From the NCBI GenBank assembly GCA_002320485.1, contig DCKW01000038.1, positions 1-5,494 on the forward strand: 5,494 nucleotides of DNA. Direction: 5' to 3'. This stretch comes from Micavibrio sp. UBA1664. GTDB lineage: Bacteria > Pseudomonadota > Alphaproteobacteria > Micavibrionales > UBA1664. The notes below the pieces were generated by a model. The model worked only from the letters and a program-made list of their open reading frames with translations, ran no database searches and was not told the origin of the DNA. Position 1 is the stretch's first letter. Each line of letters opens with the position of its first letter. This document shows, piece after piece, positions 5,193 to 5,494 of this stretch. The position numbers and the translations under genes are program-made.

Positions 5193-5494
5193 ATGATTTA
5201 TATACGTTCAACATTATTTCATGTTCTGTTTTTTATTATGACACTTGTCTTGTGTCTGTTTTACCTGTGGACACTGGTTTTACCACGTAAATGGGCATGG
5301 ACGATTTTGTATCACGGATATTTCCGTGTAATAGGCGTATTGGAAAAATATGTTTTGGGCCTGACCTACAAAATCGAGGGACGTGAAAATATACCTGATA
5401 CAGGCCCTTACCTTGTTGCAATGAAACATCAGTCGACTTATGAAACCTTGAAGATATTTCATTTGTTCGGGGATATCCGCATTATTTTAAAACG
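5193..5494 (+). CDS. PlsC-type 1-acyl-sn-glycerol-3-phosphate acyltransferase, 5' part (runs off window)
   Basis: This is the first 100 codons of a lysophospholipid acyltransferase of the PlsC family, which would add the second acyl chain to lysophosphatidic acid to make phosphatidic acid at the inner membrane. A hydrophobic segment lies at about residues 8-30. The core follows with YKIEGRENIPDTGPYLVAMKHQ, the family pattern of a substrate-binding strand leading to motif I. Motif I reads KHQSTYET (78-85): H79 with E84 at the position where the classical H-x4-D motif has Asp. I recall KHQSxWET in related alphaproteobacterial members, so this is likely a clade feature rather than a defect. Motifs II-IV, including the EGTR-like one, are beyond the right edge. 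The ATG at 5193 has AAGGA overlapping the end of the upstream gene as a rather distant ribosome-binding site. Substrate preference (PlsC or an OlsA-like role) cannot be told. Confidence 0.88.
   Translation, partial: MIYIRSTLFHVLFFIMTLVLCLFYLWTLVLPRKWAWTILYHGYFRVIGVLEKYVLGLTYKIEGRENIPDTGPYLVAMKHQSTYETLKIFHLFGDIRIILK

Noticed and set aside
1..5494. Searched by eye for CRISPR repeats, inverted repeats of insertion sequences, tRNA genes and phage or defence genes.
   Set aside because: None were seen; the window is a compact housekeeping and envelope region.

Overview
The window is a gene-dense, single-copy chromosomal segment, probably from an alphaproteobacterium of moderate to AT-leaning base composition. 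The evidence is the combination of alphaproteobacterial-type EtfB/EtfA, an MJ0042-type zinc-ribbon membrane protein divergent from ftsE, and the order ftsE-ftsX-ydcF-plsC. All calls come from reading translated motifs; no database search was possible. I cannot name the genus. I see no RNA gene, mobile element, CRISPR array, long repeat or attachment site, and no gene-free stretch longer than about 150 bases.

Layout. (1) Positions 3-1346, plus strand: the 3' part of etfB and a complete etfA, the two subunits of electron transfer flavoprotein. (2) 1343-2002, minus strand: a membrane-anchored TlpA-like thioredoxin whose stop overlaps the etfA stop. (3) 2012-2143, plus strand: a 43-residue LptM-like lipoprotein that starts only 9 bases from the tlpA start codon. 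(4) 2137-2913, minus strand: a zinc-ribbon, single-pass membrane protein whose stop overlaps the lipoprotein stop. (5) 2914-3059: the one real intergenic region, divergent. (6) 3060 to the right end, plus strand: ftsE, ftsX, a YdcF/DUF218 protein and the 5' part of a PlsC-type acyltransferase, forming a tightly packed envelope operon.

How the genes fit together. EtfAB carries electrons from soluble dehydrogenases such as acyl-CoA dehydrogenases to the quinone pool. The rest of the window is about the cell envelope: periplasmic thiol chemistry (TlpA), an outer-membrane lipoprotein related to LptM, control of septal peptidoglycan hydrolysis (FtsEX), a DUF218 envelope protein and phospholipid synthesis (PlsC).

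The most interesting point is an absence. From memory, many alphaproteobacteria keep tlpA divergent from argH, followed by the small LptM-like lipoprotein, lysA and further genes, and then the zinc-ribbon/ftsEX/ydcF/plsC block. Here the lipoprotein remains between tlpA and the zinc-ribbon gene, but argH and lysA are gone with no visible remnant. If they are not elsewhere in the genome, the organism could need arginine and lysine from outside, which would suit a predatory, symbiotic or otherwise dependent lifestyle. I do not see evidence of a wholly new multi-gene system here.
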